Below are positions 48,471 to 59,607 of a stretch of DNA of 64,000 nucleotides, piece after piece. The stretch comes from Welwitschia mirabilis. Taxonomy: Eukaryota > Gnetophyta > Gnetopsida > Welwitschiales. Within the stretch, counting starts at the first letter, position 1. Every line of letters begins with the position of its first letter. The position numbers were made by a program, and so were the translations under genes. The DNA lies in contig JBOZIK010000001.1 in NCBI GenBank assembly GCA_051453625.1, positions 22,671,822 to 22,735,821 of the forward strand, given 5' to 3'. Under the pieces are notes generated by a model. The model was not told the DNA's origin and made no database searches. It saw only the letters and a list, made by a program, of their open reading frames with translations.

Positions 48471-48815
48471 TGACACGCTGTAGGATGCGATGCTACTGTT
48501 TTCAATGTGTGCACCCTCCTTTTGTGGGCAAAGGGGATGCAGTGTTGGGGAAGCTGCAAATGGTGCCTCAAAACACACAAGCATTGGCGTTCCTGCAATA
48601 ACCGCAAACTTAATTCTGGATCTTAAAAAGAGTTTAGGGGCTTCTTTGCACTCTCTCAAGGTAAATGGCTGTGAAACCAGACTCAACATTTCTGTATATG
48701 CCTGCTGTTTGAAGGGGTGGTCAGGGATTAGTCTTGGTAAAAGTGCCTGGATATAACTAGCTATCGCACAGTTCTCGTTCACTCATTGCAAAATAAATTT
48801 ACATTTATATGCTTG
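48471..48815 (+). other. 3' UTR and polyadenylation signal of the GH36 gene
   Basis: AATAAA at 48792-48797 is the first good polyadenylation signal after the stop codon. The interval also holds an 88-codon open frame (48490-48756) with no recognisable protein, probably fortuitous in the relatively GC-rich 3' UTR. Confidence 0.55.
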
Positions 48816-51810
48816 TCAAAATGTGTCTTTCAAAATCAATGAATGGTCAAGTCAGTTGTGTTTATGTATTTTTGCATGGACTTTTGCTCCTCAAATAAGC
48901 ATGGCAAGTTTAATGCCACCAATGGCACTTTTATTTTTATTTTATTTTAATAAGTTAATTTATAGATAACTATGTCACACTTGTTGGGAAATTGGTTGGT
49001 TGGTTTATTTGGTTGACTAAAAGTTCTTGGGTGGCGCCACCTGAGAGGTTGTATCTGAACATTTAAATTTCACTTGTGATTCATACCCAAGATATTGTTA
49101 AGTTTACATTCACATGTGCTTTGTAGACATGGGGCAGAATAATGGTGCTCGTTTTTATAACATTTAGAAGAGACTTTGCAAGGTAAAAGCTTCTAAGAGT
49201 TATATCCAAAGTGCTATGGAAAAGGATTTTAGTAAGTATAGGCTTGAAGCAGTCAACCGTGTCATCCCCAAATTTATGCAACGGCATGAGAATGAGTGTG
49301 GATAAAATTATCACAACTATTGGACGATAAAGCACAAAGATATGTTTTCCTAATGTAGCTCTTTTTAGGATGCTAGATGATATTAAGTAGTCTTTTTAAT
49401 TTTGTAATATAGCTCTTTAGATGCTAGATGATATTAAGTAGCCTTTGTAAGTTGTATTTCAAATCCTTTCACATATCTATAAGCAATTTTGTTGATAGAC
49501 TATGATCACCATGTTATTTTAAAAAATTAATTTTGTTATTAGATAAATTGAATATCTATTATCATTTAATCTATCATAATTTTATTTAAACAAGATAATT
49601 TTTCTTGTAAATCAAATTGATTCTTTATTATTAGGGGGATGTCGTGCAGGAAGCTTTTAACAACTATACCTATACTTGTATAGCCATGACAATCACCCCA
49701 ATGAATAATTTAATTATGCTAAGGACTCATAGTATGCTAATCAAGTCATCCAAAGTTTCAAGCCTATGGCTTCATAAATAAAGGATAAGGTGTCTATCAC
49801 TTGGACTACCATCCCATTCATAAAATTGATCCTTTATTCTCAGTCACATATAACTGTTTTAATGATTTGTACATACAAAGATGCGTGTTCTAATGCTTGA
49901 GTGTTGTCATAAGAATGAAAAGATGGTTATGTTATAAAAGAAATCCTACCAACACGTGAAGGTAGTCTAAAACACTTCATGGTGTTGTAAATTTGATCAA
50001 TCTGAATATTGTTAAATGTATTTGCATATATTATAATGATGCATGTGCAGATACATGTAAGTAATTTTTCTTAAACAAATTGATAGTACTTTTGTGCTCA
50101 TTATCGGTCATTCATTTTGACCATTTGTGTTATGATATTGTCTTTAGGTCTCTTAACACATTGAACTCATACATTATCTATTCTAACTTTTAATCATACT
50201 CTTTTTAGCCTCTCATTATATACTATGATGTAAAAATACTTGTTTTTAGTTTAAAACTTTAGTAGCGATTACATTGATATACCAAGAAGGGCTTTTTCTT
50301 ATGATTAAGTAAGTTTAGTTTAATTTTATTATGTGATCGTTCACCCCAAAAAAATACGCTTTAGATATCGCTTGATTAGCCATGCTTTTGTTAATTTTTC
50401 CTTGTCTTGAATAAGATTTGTCACTGGCTAGTTTAACCTATTAGGCAAATATTTTAGCTTTGTATTTGTCAATTGAATCATCAAATCGTAGTTTAACGCT
50501 AAGTATTCATTTATTTTTTAAGACTTTGTATTCTTTTGCTATATCCACTTTAATCCAATACCAAGTTAATTCATCTCTACATCCATGACATCTCTTAACC
50601 TTACTTTAGTGAAGATGCTATACTACTTTGTTTATGAATATTTGACACATAAGCAACTGGATAATCTTAAATGATTTTGCCATTCATTAATTTCTTGCTT
50701 CTTGTTTTCTCAAATCCATTTCTCTCTTCTTCTCTTAAAGATTGCAACTAAGCTCTCAAGCACCTTGGTTAATTAAATGAATTGCAATCTTGTGATGCAT
50801 TAAACATTTAGGTTTTCATATTTGTATTTTCTCATTTTTCGTCGTCAATTTGCAGTGGTATGACACTTTGACAAATGAGCTCATTTCTCTTGAGCCACAA
50901 GCTCTTAGTTTATTAATTTTAACCTAAGGTAACTTATAGGGAAGAGAAATGAGATATCTAGAAAACTTTTAGTAAACAGGTAAAAAATCAATCTTTAGTT
51001 ACAATGGAAGTAGATACTTACAATGACCATGATCTTGACATATCATAAATGATGGATGTCAAATTATGTAAAAGGATACAATGAGAATTATCAAGACACA
51101 TTGCAAATGCAGAAGGAATGGATGCCAAATCATCCAAAATGATGTCAAGCCAAATGGGGAGTCAGATATATATAAATGTAGTCACATGTAGTGTTGTATT
51201 ATTTTAATACAAGAATGATCATTATTCTGGAAATTTTCATTTATGACTCTTAGTGCCTTACAAACTTTCATTACAAACTGAATGTCTTCAATCCCCTCCA
51301 CAAGATTGGAAGGTCCTCATTGTGACATAGAACTAATAACACACAAACAACCTCTAACTAGGAAATATATAACTTTGAGAGTATAGGAGTGTTTGGAGAA
51401 AAACCTCATCCCAAACTTAACGGTAACTAAGGTGGTTTGGATAGCAAACCAGCTAGTAATTTTCTTCTCCTTAACATAAGAGAATTTGATGTTGCGCCTT
51501 AGTAAGTTCATTTTAAACTAGTTCTAGTATTATGTGAATGTTCATTAATATATGCTTTGTTTTATTAACAAATACTCAATTCTGTGTTGTGGGCACTGGA
51601 GGTTGATTACTGGCATCTTATTGTTTGATCTGTTTACAAGATTTCTAGTAATTTTCAAATCTAAATGATGTCTTGCTTATCTTAGATTTAGCCTCATAAT
51701 TTTCTTATGTTAAATAGTTTTTCATTATCTTTTATTGAGTAGCTCCCCAAGTAATGGATGAAGATTTCAGAAATGCGTGTAACTTGTCATTCATCTCTTG
51801 ACGTTTTGAT
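48816..51810. other. Unassigned intergenic sequence
   Basis: No gene or transposon protein was recognised on either strand over about 3 kb. One local duplication lies at 49354-49450. Its lack of transposon coding sequence sets it apart from the rest of the window. Confidence 0.5.
49354..49450. repeat. 55-bp tandem duplication
   Basis: TAGCTCTTT...ATGCTAGATGATATTAAGTAG occurs twice, starting near 49356 and 49411, with small internal differences. Confidence 0.75.
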
Positions 51811-51815
51811 ATCCA

Positions 51816-53172
51816 TGTTGAGTTAATATTTGCCAATTTAATGTCAAATTAATGTTTTCTATTTAGCCAAACATGTTGCATCTGATGCAGAAAGTATTAA
51901 TCATTGCAAGCTTGAAGCTCGAATAATTTTTCACAATTTAAACCTAAATTTGTCAATTTTTATACCCTCTTAAGGGGTCGACCACACCTGAAGCTTACAC
52001 TAAAATGAACTGAATTTAGAGGGGTTGACCAGACATGATCTAATACTTCACAGCTGATCATCAAGAGGTTGACTGAATTCCTAAGGGATTGACCAAACCT
52101 GTGCATCAAATTTTTGCAGCCAATCAGCAAGGGATCGATCGGACTCCTAAGGGGTCGATTAGATTTGAGCATTAAACTTTCACAGCTGATCATCAAGGCA
52201 TTGAAAGGATTCTTGAGGGGTCAACCAAACCTAGAGTGATGTTTTCACCTTTTGTCAATAAGGGGTAGACTGGACATTTATGGGGTCGACCGGACCTGAA
52301 GTGAAAAACAATGTTCTAATTTTTTTCCTGAATAATGGTGCAACTGGATAAATATGCAAGTGACCGATGTCGACCGGACCCAACTGGACATGGAGCCGTA
52401 AGAAATAGGGGTCTAGCAGAAGAACATGAGGGCGACCAAATTTAGTGATGGTAACAAATGGAATTGATCAAACATTTCAAAGGGTTAACAGGTTATGACG
52501 AAAACAAGATTTTTGTAGCCATTATGCACCTGTTTTCTATCTGTTGGAAGGTCTTTTGACTTGTAAAAACCCTAAAAGACTTCTCTATATATTTGCAAAA
52601 GTCAAAATCATTGCACCACTTTTGAATTATTATGAAATCATTTGTTGTACTCATTGGCATATTCTCTACCTGACCAAAGGCGAATCAAGAGCTGTTGTTA
52701 TCATTGTGTACTTGGTCAAGTTCGTTGCACTGTACGCTTGTGGATTGTACCATCTTCTCAAGTAGTGTAGCAATACTATTCTTGAGCAAGAGATTGGATG
52801 AAACCTGTGCATTTTGGCATACTATTATCACCGCTTTGCATTCTTGCAAAAGGTTGAGACTAAGCCTCAGAAAAGTCCAATTGTAAAGGTTACAGGTAAA
52901 TTTAGAATTCTTGGAAAGAGATTAACAAAGATCTAGATCAGACTTGGGTAGAAGCAGATTGTCAAGAGTGGAGTAGGGGGTTCCCTGAACCACTATAAAT
53001 CTTGTGTGCATTCTCATTGGTATTTCTGTGCTTTCTGTTCTTTATTTTTCATAATAGTTTTATTTTTATTTGCATAAGTATTTTAGTGTTTAGTCTAAAT
53101 AAAGATATTTTTGAATTTATTTAATTATTTTTTAAATCCTATTCACCCCCCTTTAGGGTTCTTGATCCTACA
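51816..53172 (+). repeat. 5' LTR of element B
   Basis: The 1357-bp LTR starts TGTTGAGTTAATATTTGCC and ends TTCTTGATCCTACA, immediately before the primer site. A TATA-like TATATATT is at about 52586-52593. The LTR end shares the CACCCCCCTTTAGGGTTC and GATCCTA features with element A. Confidence 0.9.
51966..52470 (+). promoter_or_regulatory. Array of degenerate GGTCGACC palindromes in U3
   Basis: About a dozen relatives of GGGGTCGACCGGACCTG occur, including AAGGGGTCGACCACACCTG, TGGGGTCGACCGGACCTG and GATGTCGACCGGACCC, with many decayed forms such as GGGTTGACC and GGATCGATC. They alternate with TTC(C)TAAGG and CAGCTGATCATCAAG segments, so the array is a tandem repeat of about 70 bases. It ends about 115 bases upstream of the LTR TATA box. 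Confidence 0.7.
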
Positions 53173-53190
53173 TTTGATATCAGAACTTGG
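53173..53190 (+). other. Primer-binding site of element B
   Basis: TTTGATATCAGAACTTGG directly follows the LTR and differs at a few bases from TTTGGTATCAGAGCTTGG, the usual plant copia tRNA-Met site. Confidence 0.85.
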
Positions 53191-53309
53191 TAAAGTCCAT
53201 GTTAGATCCTAACAGGTCTAGACTCCTGAACCCTAAAAATAAGTAACCCTTCACATGGTTTTTTTTGCTGATCATTCACCCATATTTAAAAGTTAAACTA
53301 TGCATATTG

Positions 53310-54880
53310 AAAAGCCCATATGATAATCTTTCTCAAATCCCTAGATGCAGACATTGAAAAGGTCATTTATAATGGTTATACTATGCCCACTCTAACTAAA
53401 ACTGATGCCCATGGAAATACCACATAATAGCCAAAACTAGAGACCAATGGACCCCCACTGATAGATCCAAAGCTATCATAGATGCCCATGCTCTTAATGC
53501 AATGTTTTATACAGTTTGTGTAGATGAGTTTAAATGAATTGTTACTGTAAACATGCAAAAGAAGCTTGGGACATTCTTGAAATAACACATGAAGGGACAT
53601 CCACTGTTAAGCAGGTCAAACTCCAAATACTCATTTTCAAGTTTTGAAGACATTCATATGAACGAGGAGGAGACACTACAGGAATTCTTTCCTAGACTTA
53701 CACACATCTTAAATTTCATGGCAAGTCTAGGTGAAAGAATGGATGAGGCAAAGGTGGTTCAAAAAGTGTTGAGATCCCTTCCAAAAAGGTTTGAGCCAAA
53801 AGTCACTATAATCGAAGAAAGCAAGAATATAAACCTAATGGTGCTTGAGGAATTACAAGGTAATTTACAAACTTATGAATTAAAATTTTCTTAAAATAGA
53901 AAAAAAAAGGTATTGCTTTGAAATATGTGCATGAAGAATACAGATTAGAAAAATTAGATGAAGATCTTAATGATGACAAAGTTGCCCTACTGGTAAGGAG
54001 ATTTAAGAGATTCTTACATAGAAGAAATAAAGAATATAAGTCAAGTAGAGAGACAAAAAGAGGTCACTCCAACTTCAGAAGAAACCAAGACAAAGGGAAG
54101 GAGATCCAATGTNNNNNNNNNNNNNNNNNNNNNNNNNNNNNNNNNNNNNNNNNNNNNNNNNNNNNNNNNNNNNNNNNNNNNNNNNNNNNNNNNNNNNNNN
54201 NNNNNNNNNNNNTAAGTCAAGTAGAGAGACAAAAAGAGGTCACTCCAACTTCAGAAGAATCCAAGACAAAGGGAAGGAGATCCAATGTATGCTTGCAAAG
54301 GCTATGGACACATTGCAAACGAGTGTCCAAACAACAATAGGGACCAAAGAAAGTCAAAAACATCTTCATTCATTGCTACATGGGGCAATGCAGATGAAGA
54401 GGATGATAGCAGTTCTAGCCAAGAATTAGATGGAGATCAAAGGCTTTCATTCATAACAATTGTGCCTCCATTACAGAACTTGCCTTGATCATCTGAACCA
54501 AATGATTTGGATCTCATTAAAGAAGATCAAAATAAACTTGAAGATACCTATTAGAAAATTTACATGCAGTGTGAAAAATTGGCAAAATGCATTAATGCCC
54601 TAAACAAGATTGTAAAAACTCTCAGCAAAGAAAAAGAGGAATTGAAAACAAAGTACAAGATGGTCAAATCTAAAAATTTCGAACTTTCTCTAGAATTAAA
54701 GAACTTGTCACATTTTGTTAATTAAAAAACTAACTTCGGATAAGACAGGTATTGGATTCATCCCCTAAAGACCACAAAATTAGCAAAATCAGGTATCCTG
54801 GCAAAACAGGTTTATTTCTAAATTTACATGTCATTTTTGTGGTAAGTGTAGTCATTCCAAGTTATTTTGTAATGCTAGAA
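53310..54880 (+). pseudogene. gag of element B
   Basis: A UBN2-type Gag starts near 53330. It is open from 53589 to 53894 with TLQEFFPRLTHILNFMASLGE, VVQKVLRSLPKRFEPKV and an IIEESKNINLMVLEELQG block. A Lys/Arg-rich linker precedes the first zinc knuckle (YACKGYGHIANEC, 54287-54330), whose first Cys is out of frame, apparently through loss of one base. A coiled-coil segment (54510-54730) and a second CCHC motif (CHFCGKCSHSKLFC, about 54835-54880) follow, as in element A. The 100-N gap with duplicated flanks disrupts the middle. Confidence 0.85.
54037..54288. other. Assembly gap (100 N) with duplicated flanks
   Basis: The 76 bases before the gap (54037-54112) are repeated directly after it (54213-54288) with one mismatch (GAAACC versus GAATCC). 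The gap is exactly 100 N. This looks like overlapping contig ends that were not merged, rather than a real duplication. Confidence 0.85.
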
Positions 54881-54999
54881 AATTAATGTTATTTTCAAAT
54901 TCCATTAGCACCTTTTCTTTCAAATTTATTCTAAGAAGATGTGTACCACATCAGTCCAAAAGAACAAAGTGGACGAGAGCCGATAATTTGAAAAGTCTT

Positions 55000-57990
55000 T
55001 TGATTCAAATAGCTTTCAAGGTATCAAATGGAACTAGCTGGCATTTGAACAGTAGCTGCTCTCGACATATGATGAAAAATAAGTCTAGATTCAAACAGCT
55101 AGATGATTTTGATGATGGAGAAGTTACATTTGTGACAATGGAAAAGCCAAGATCGAAGGAATCGAAAGCATTGGTGGAGGTAACTTATCCAAAATAAATG
55201 AAATTTTATATGTTAATGGTTTGAAGCATAATTTACTTAGCATTAGTCAAATTTGTAATAAAGGTATAAGGTTGTTTTTGATAGGATGAAATGTGAAGTT
55301 AGACNNNNNNNNNNNNNNNNNNNNNNNNNNNNNNNNNNNNNNNNNNNNNNNNNNNNNNNNNNNNNNNNNNNNNNNNNNNNNNNNNNNNNNNNNNNNNNNN
55401 NNNNNNNNNNNNNNNNNNNNNNNNNNNNNNNNNNNNNNNNNNNNNNNNNNNNNNNNNNNNNNNNNNNNNNNNNNNNNNNNNNNNNNNNNNNNNNNNNNNN
55501 NNNNNNNNNNNNNNNNNNNNNNNNNNNNNNNNNNNNNNNNNNNNNNNNNNNNNNNNNNNNNNNAAAGTAAAAACCAAGTTTTCACAACAATGCTTTTAGA
55601 GCTTATTCATATGAATTTGGTAGGACTAGCCCAAACTTAAAGTTTAGGAGGAAAACATTATTTTTTTAATATGGTTGATGACTTCTCAAGATTACTTGGG
55701 TTTCCTTTCTTGCAAACAAATATGAAATGTATAAACATTGGATTAAAATATGCAATAAAATTCAAAATGAGAAAGGTTATACCATTAAGAAAATTAGAAG
55801 CGATTATGATAGTTTGAAAACCATTTGTTTGAAAAATATTGTATTGACAATGGTATTGAACACCAATTCTTAGCCCCTAAAACGCCTCAAAAAAATGGAA
55901 TTACTGAGAGGAAAAATAGAGTCCTCCAAGAAATGGTAAGAATGATGTTGAATGATAAGGAGGCTCCAAAAACTTTTTGGGCTGAAGTTGTAAGAACCGC
56001 TTGTTATATCATAAATAGAGTTTACCTTACAACAGGAATAGACAAAACTCCTTATGAGCTTTGGAAAGGAAGAAAACCAAATGTTTCATACTTTAAAGTC
56101 TTTGGGAGTAAGTTCTTTGTGTTAAAGGATAGAAAACATCTAAGTAAATTTAAATCAAAGGCTGATGAAGTAATATTTTTTGGCTACTCTACTAGAAGTA
56201 GAGCTTACTATATTTTCAACAAGAGAGAAGCTCAACCTTGGAAGAGTCAATAAATGTGTGAATAGATGATGTTAGCACAAAATCTTTTTCTTTCAATGAT
56301 GAATAAAAGTTATCTCCAAATACTTTCACAACAAAAGATAATTCAACTAGAAAGAAGAAGAAGTTCCAACAAAAGAAGTTACTACTAAAAAGTTCAAAGA
56401 GCTAAAAGGTCATCCTTTAGGGTCTATCATTGGAGATGTTAGCTTAAAGATTAGAACAAGAAACTCAATGAAGAATTTTTGTGTCCACATTTGTTATGTT
56501 TCACAAATTGAACCTAAAAAAGTTTAAGAAGAAGAATCCCATGAAGAATAGATGATGCCCATACCATATGAGTTATAACAGTTCAATAGAAATGATGTAT
56601 GGAAGCTTGTTGAAAAGAGAAAGGACAAAAATGTAATTGGGATAAAATGTGATGAGCAAAATAATGTTATCGAAAACAAACCAAGATTAGTGACACAAGG
56701 CTACAACCAAATCAAAGGTATTAATATAGGTAACACGTTTGCTCTTGTAGCAAGGCTAAATAGCATTAGAATGTTTTTATCCTATTTAGCATTTAATAAA
56801 ATTAAAGTGTATCAAATGGATGTAAAAGTGCCTTGTTAAATGGAACCCTCAATGAAGAAGTGTATGTAGAACAAACACAAGGATTTATAGATCCTCACAA
56901 ACTTGATTATGTATATAGACTTAAGAAGGCTTTATATGGATTGAAATAAGCTCCAAGAGCATGGTATGAAAAATTAGCCACATTTCTAAATGAAAATGGT
57001 TATATCCGTGGAATGAAAGATAAAACTTTATTTGTCAAGAACTTGAAAAAGGATTTTATTATTATTCAAATTTATGTGAATGATATAACTTTTGGTGCCT
57101 CTAAAGAAGTTTTATCAAAAGAATTTACTAATATCATGACAATACACTTTGAGATGAGTATGCTTGGTGAAGTTAGAATGTTTCTTGACTTACAAATTAA
57201 GCAATAAAAAAATGGAATTTTTATATCTTAGTCTAAAAATGCAAAGGATTTGATCAAACAATTTGGATTGGAAAATGCTAAAACAACTAATACACTTATG
57301 TCTACTTCTTGTAAAGTTAGACAAGATGAACATGAAAAATCAATAGACCATAAACTTTATACAAGTATGATAGGAATTTTGTTATATCTAACTACAAACA
57401 GACCTGATATTTATGTTTAATATTATTGTATGTGCAAGATACCAAATCCAACCAAAATAATCACACTTACAAGCTGTCAATAAGATATATAAAAGATACG
57501 TGTGACTTTGGATTATGGTAAGATTTAGTGATGCATATTTGCCTAGGTGTAAGGATGATAGAAAAAGCACAAATGGTAATTATTTTCTATTAGAATTATG
57601 CTTAGTGGGATGAGTTAGTAAAAAACAAAACTAGATCTCCCTTTCAATAGCTGAAGGTGAGTATATAGCAGCAGGGAGTTGTTGTGATCATTTCTTTTGG
57701 ATGAAGAAAATGTTAAAGGACTTTGGTGTATTTTTTGAACAGGTTTCTATTTTCTATGATAATACTAATGCAATTAATATTTCTAAAAACCCTGTTCAAC
57801 ATTCCAGAGCTAAACATATTGAATTGCGACACCATTTTCTTTGAGACTAAGTTGAAAAAGGAAATATTTCTATGAATTTTGTTAGTATAGATCGTCAACT
57901 TGCTGATATTTTCACTAAACCCCTAAACTTCAATAATTTTATTTACCTTTGTAATGAACTGGGAGTTATCTCTTCACCCTATAACTGATT
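55000..57990 (+). pseudogene. pol of element B (PR-IN-RT-RH)
   Basis: The protease reads WHLNSSCSRHM at 55039-55071, so the catalytic Asp is Asn (55048-55050). A 259-N gap (55305-55563) removes the GAG-pre-integrase region. Integrase is open at 55825-56253 with HQFLAPKTPQKNGITERKNRVLQ-type residues and WKGRKPNVSYFKVFGSKFFVL. RT begins near 56540, with YQMDVK-like and [13 protein letters not shown] at 56830; the YVDD box reads YVND at 57073-57084. RNase H runs from about 57530 (DDRKSTNG) to RQLADIFTKPL at 57890-57925 and stops near 57986. Confidence 0.88.
55305..55563. other. Assembly gap, 259 N
   Basis: Unresolved bases between the protease and integrase regions of element B. Confidence 0.95.
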
Positions 57991-58125
57991 GTAGGATGGT
58001 CGATCAGATCTATAATTTGATCGACGGGATTTGGTTGATCGACTAGTCTAAAAACCCTATCACTTGAATCTAAAGTATTGTGATCCATCTCTCAATAGGT
58101 TAACCAGATCTTAAACCAGTCGACT
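57990..58125 (+). promoter_or_regulatory. GGTCGACC-related motifs between pol and ORF3 of element B
   Basis: Directly after RNase H come GATGGTCGATCAGATC, TTGATCGACGGGA, GGTTGATCGACTAG, AGGTTAACCAGATC and CCAGTCGACTAG, relatives of the LTR motif GGTCGACC. This parallels the GGACGTCC-type motifs in the same spacer of element A. Confidence 0.5.
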
Positions 58126-58214
58126 AGACTTATAGAATTATAGTATAGTATAAAAGGTAGTGGACCTAATTTATTTATCAAATCTCACTTTATCGCCCTT
58201 TTCTTTAAAGTCTA

Positions 58215-59111
58215 GTGGAGCCCAAACCCTATCCATTAACTTCTAGCCACCTGTCTCCTTCAAATCTCAGAGAACTTTGTAATATGATGCAACTCTTACA
58301 AGATTTGAATCTTTATTACTTTCTTAATGTTTTAATACCTACCTACTCCTTTCTCACCAGGATGTTCTACAGCAATGCTTTTTATGATGCCAACAATGAA
58401 ACCCTGGAAACCTTGGTTTTGGGGAAGAAGATTAGGGTTACTACAAACCTCATTGCTACCATTACTAATCTTTCAAGAGGAGATTATGATGAGTTTTAGC
58501 CTCATCATGGCTCCATGGAAGACAAAGCTGAGGTAATAAGGAAGCTTTGTGGTAAGTTTCTTAGGTGGAAAACCACCCTTTCTACTTCTCTTATTACCCC
58601 AAAGTATAGGTTTTTGTATTTAGTATTTACTTATATTTTCTTACCTTTGGTAGGTCATCGTGCCGAGACCTCTAACTACAAGACATATTTGATGTATTTG
58701 GTAGGAACTAGGTGGTTTATTACTACTCTTATCATGGTCTCACAGTTGGAATATCATAGGACTAGGACTCTTCCATACTTAATGTTGATAGCCAAAGCTA
58801 GAAACCCTTAACCCTATGTCATTCATTAGGCATGCGATGTTGTTTTGCATGCATTTCTTTGCAAGTTTTAAGAAATCCTCTAAATCTCCTTCTCCCAAAC
58901 AAGCCTTACTAGAAGAGACTCTTTCATACCTGAGGAGGATAGAATCTTGTACTAGACATATGAAAAAAGCTCTGATCATAGCTAGGTAAGAGATTGTTGA
59001 CACTTTAGAGGAAGTTGAAAGCTCAACATAGAAGGCTTCTAAAGAAGAGGAGGAAGAAGAAGAAGAAGATTGTAAATAAGAATCGGAGGAGGAAGCTGAT
59101 GAATCTAACTA
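58215..59111 (+). pseudogene. Extra third ORF of element B
   Basis: A frame with GTG where an initiator ATG is likely to have been runs from 58215 to 58496 (VEPKPYPL..., RMFYSNAFYDANN, LVLGKKIRVTTNLIATI), and after one stop continues at 58515-58811 (PKYRFLYLVFTYIFLPLVGHRAETS, YLMYLVGTRWFITTLIM). An acidic C-terminus (KEEEEEEEED, ESEEEADESN) ends at 59111. The order VREFYxN-like, GKxIxV, LPxxGHRxExS, helical segment resembles the 'putative plant transposon protein' domain found 3' of pol in some plant LTR elements. The function is unknown. It is better preserved than element A's ORF3. Confidence 0.6.
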
Positions 59112-59183
59112 ATCTTATCTCTTTATTATGTTCTTTCTTGTGTTTTCATGCTTGTTTTTCTTTTGTCCTTTGTCATTAATATC

Positions 59184-59198
59184 AAGAGGGGGAGAAAT
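59184..59198 (+). other. Internal polypurine tract of element B
   Basis: A CAAGAGGGGGAGAAA-type tract follows ORF3, about 410 bases before the 3' LTR. Confidence 0.6.
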
Positions 59199-59594
59199 AG
59201 TTAGTTTTGTTTAGCTCTATTCAGTTGTAATTACTCTTGATAAGCAATTTTCTATTGTAATGCCTAATTTTTAGTAATAGAAATGCACTTTATTATCATT
59301 TTTGGCTCACATTTTGGTGCACATCTATTTAATCATGAACTATAATTTTTGTTATATCTTATGGCTATTAAGTAATTCTTGATCAAAATTTTTTTGTCAC
59401 ATATATTTTGGATTTTGTTTACCTCACAAATTGTACTATAAATTATTTTAATCATGGCACAAGTTAGAAACTCTTTAAAAATGTCTTATTTGATATAAAT
59501 GTTCAATATCACTTACAAATTTAATAGGCAATTTTTGAAGGAGAGATTTTCCAAAATTAATATTTTGAACTAAGTATAGGTTTGTTGTCAATGT

Positions 59595-59607
59595 CAAAGG
59601 GGGAGAT
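59595..59607 (+). other. Polypurine tract of element B
   Basis: CAAAGGGGGAGAT directly precedes the 3' LTR and has the canonical form of a plus-strand primer. Confidence 0.85.

Noticed and set aside
48490-48756. 88-codon plus-strand ORF after the GH36 stop codon
   Set aside because: Lies between the stop and the polyadenylation signal, shows no homology I can recognise, and is better explained as 3' UTR.
54037-54288. Duplicated zinc-knuckle linker in element B's gag
   Set aside because: The 76-bp identical flanks around a default 100-N gap point to unmerged contig ends, not a biological duplication.
55247-55640. Several ORFs around 55247-55640 on both strands
   Set aside because: They consist almost wholly of gap bases and carry no information.
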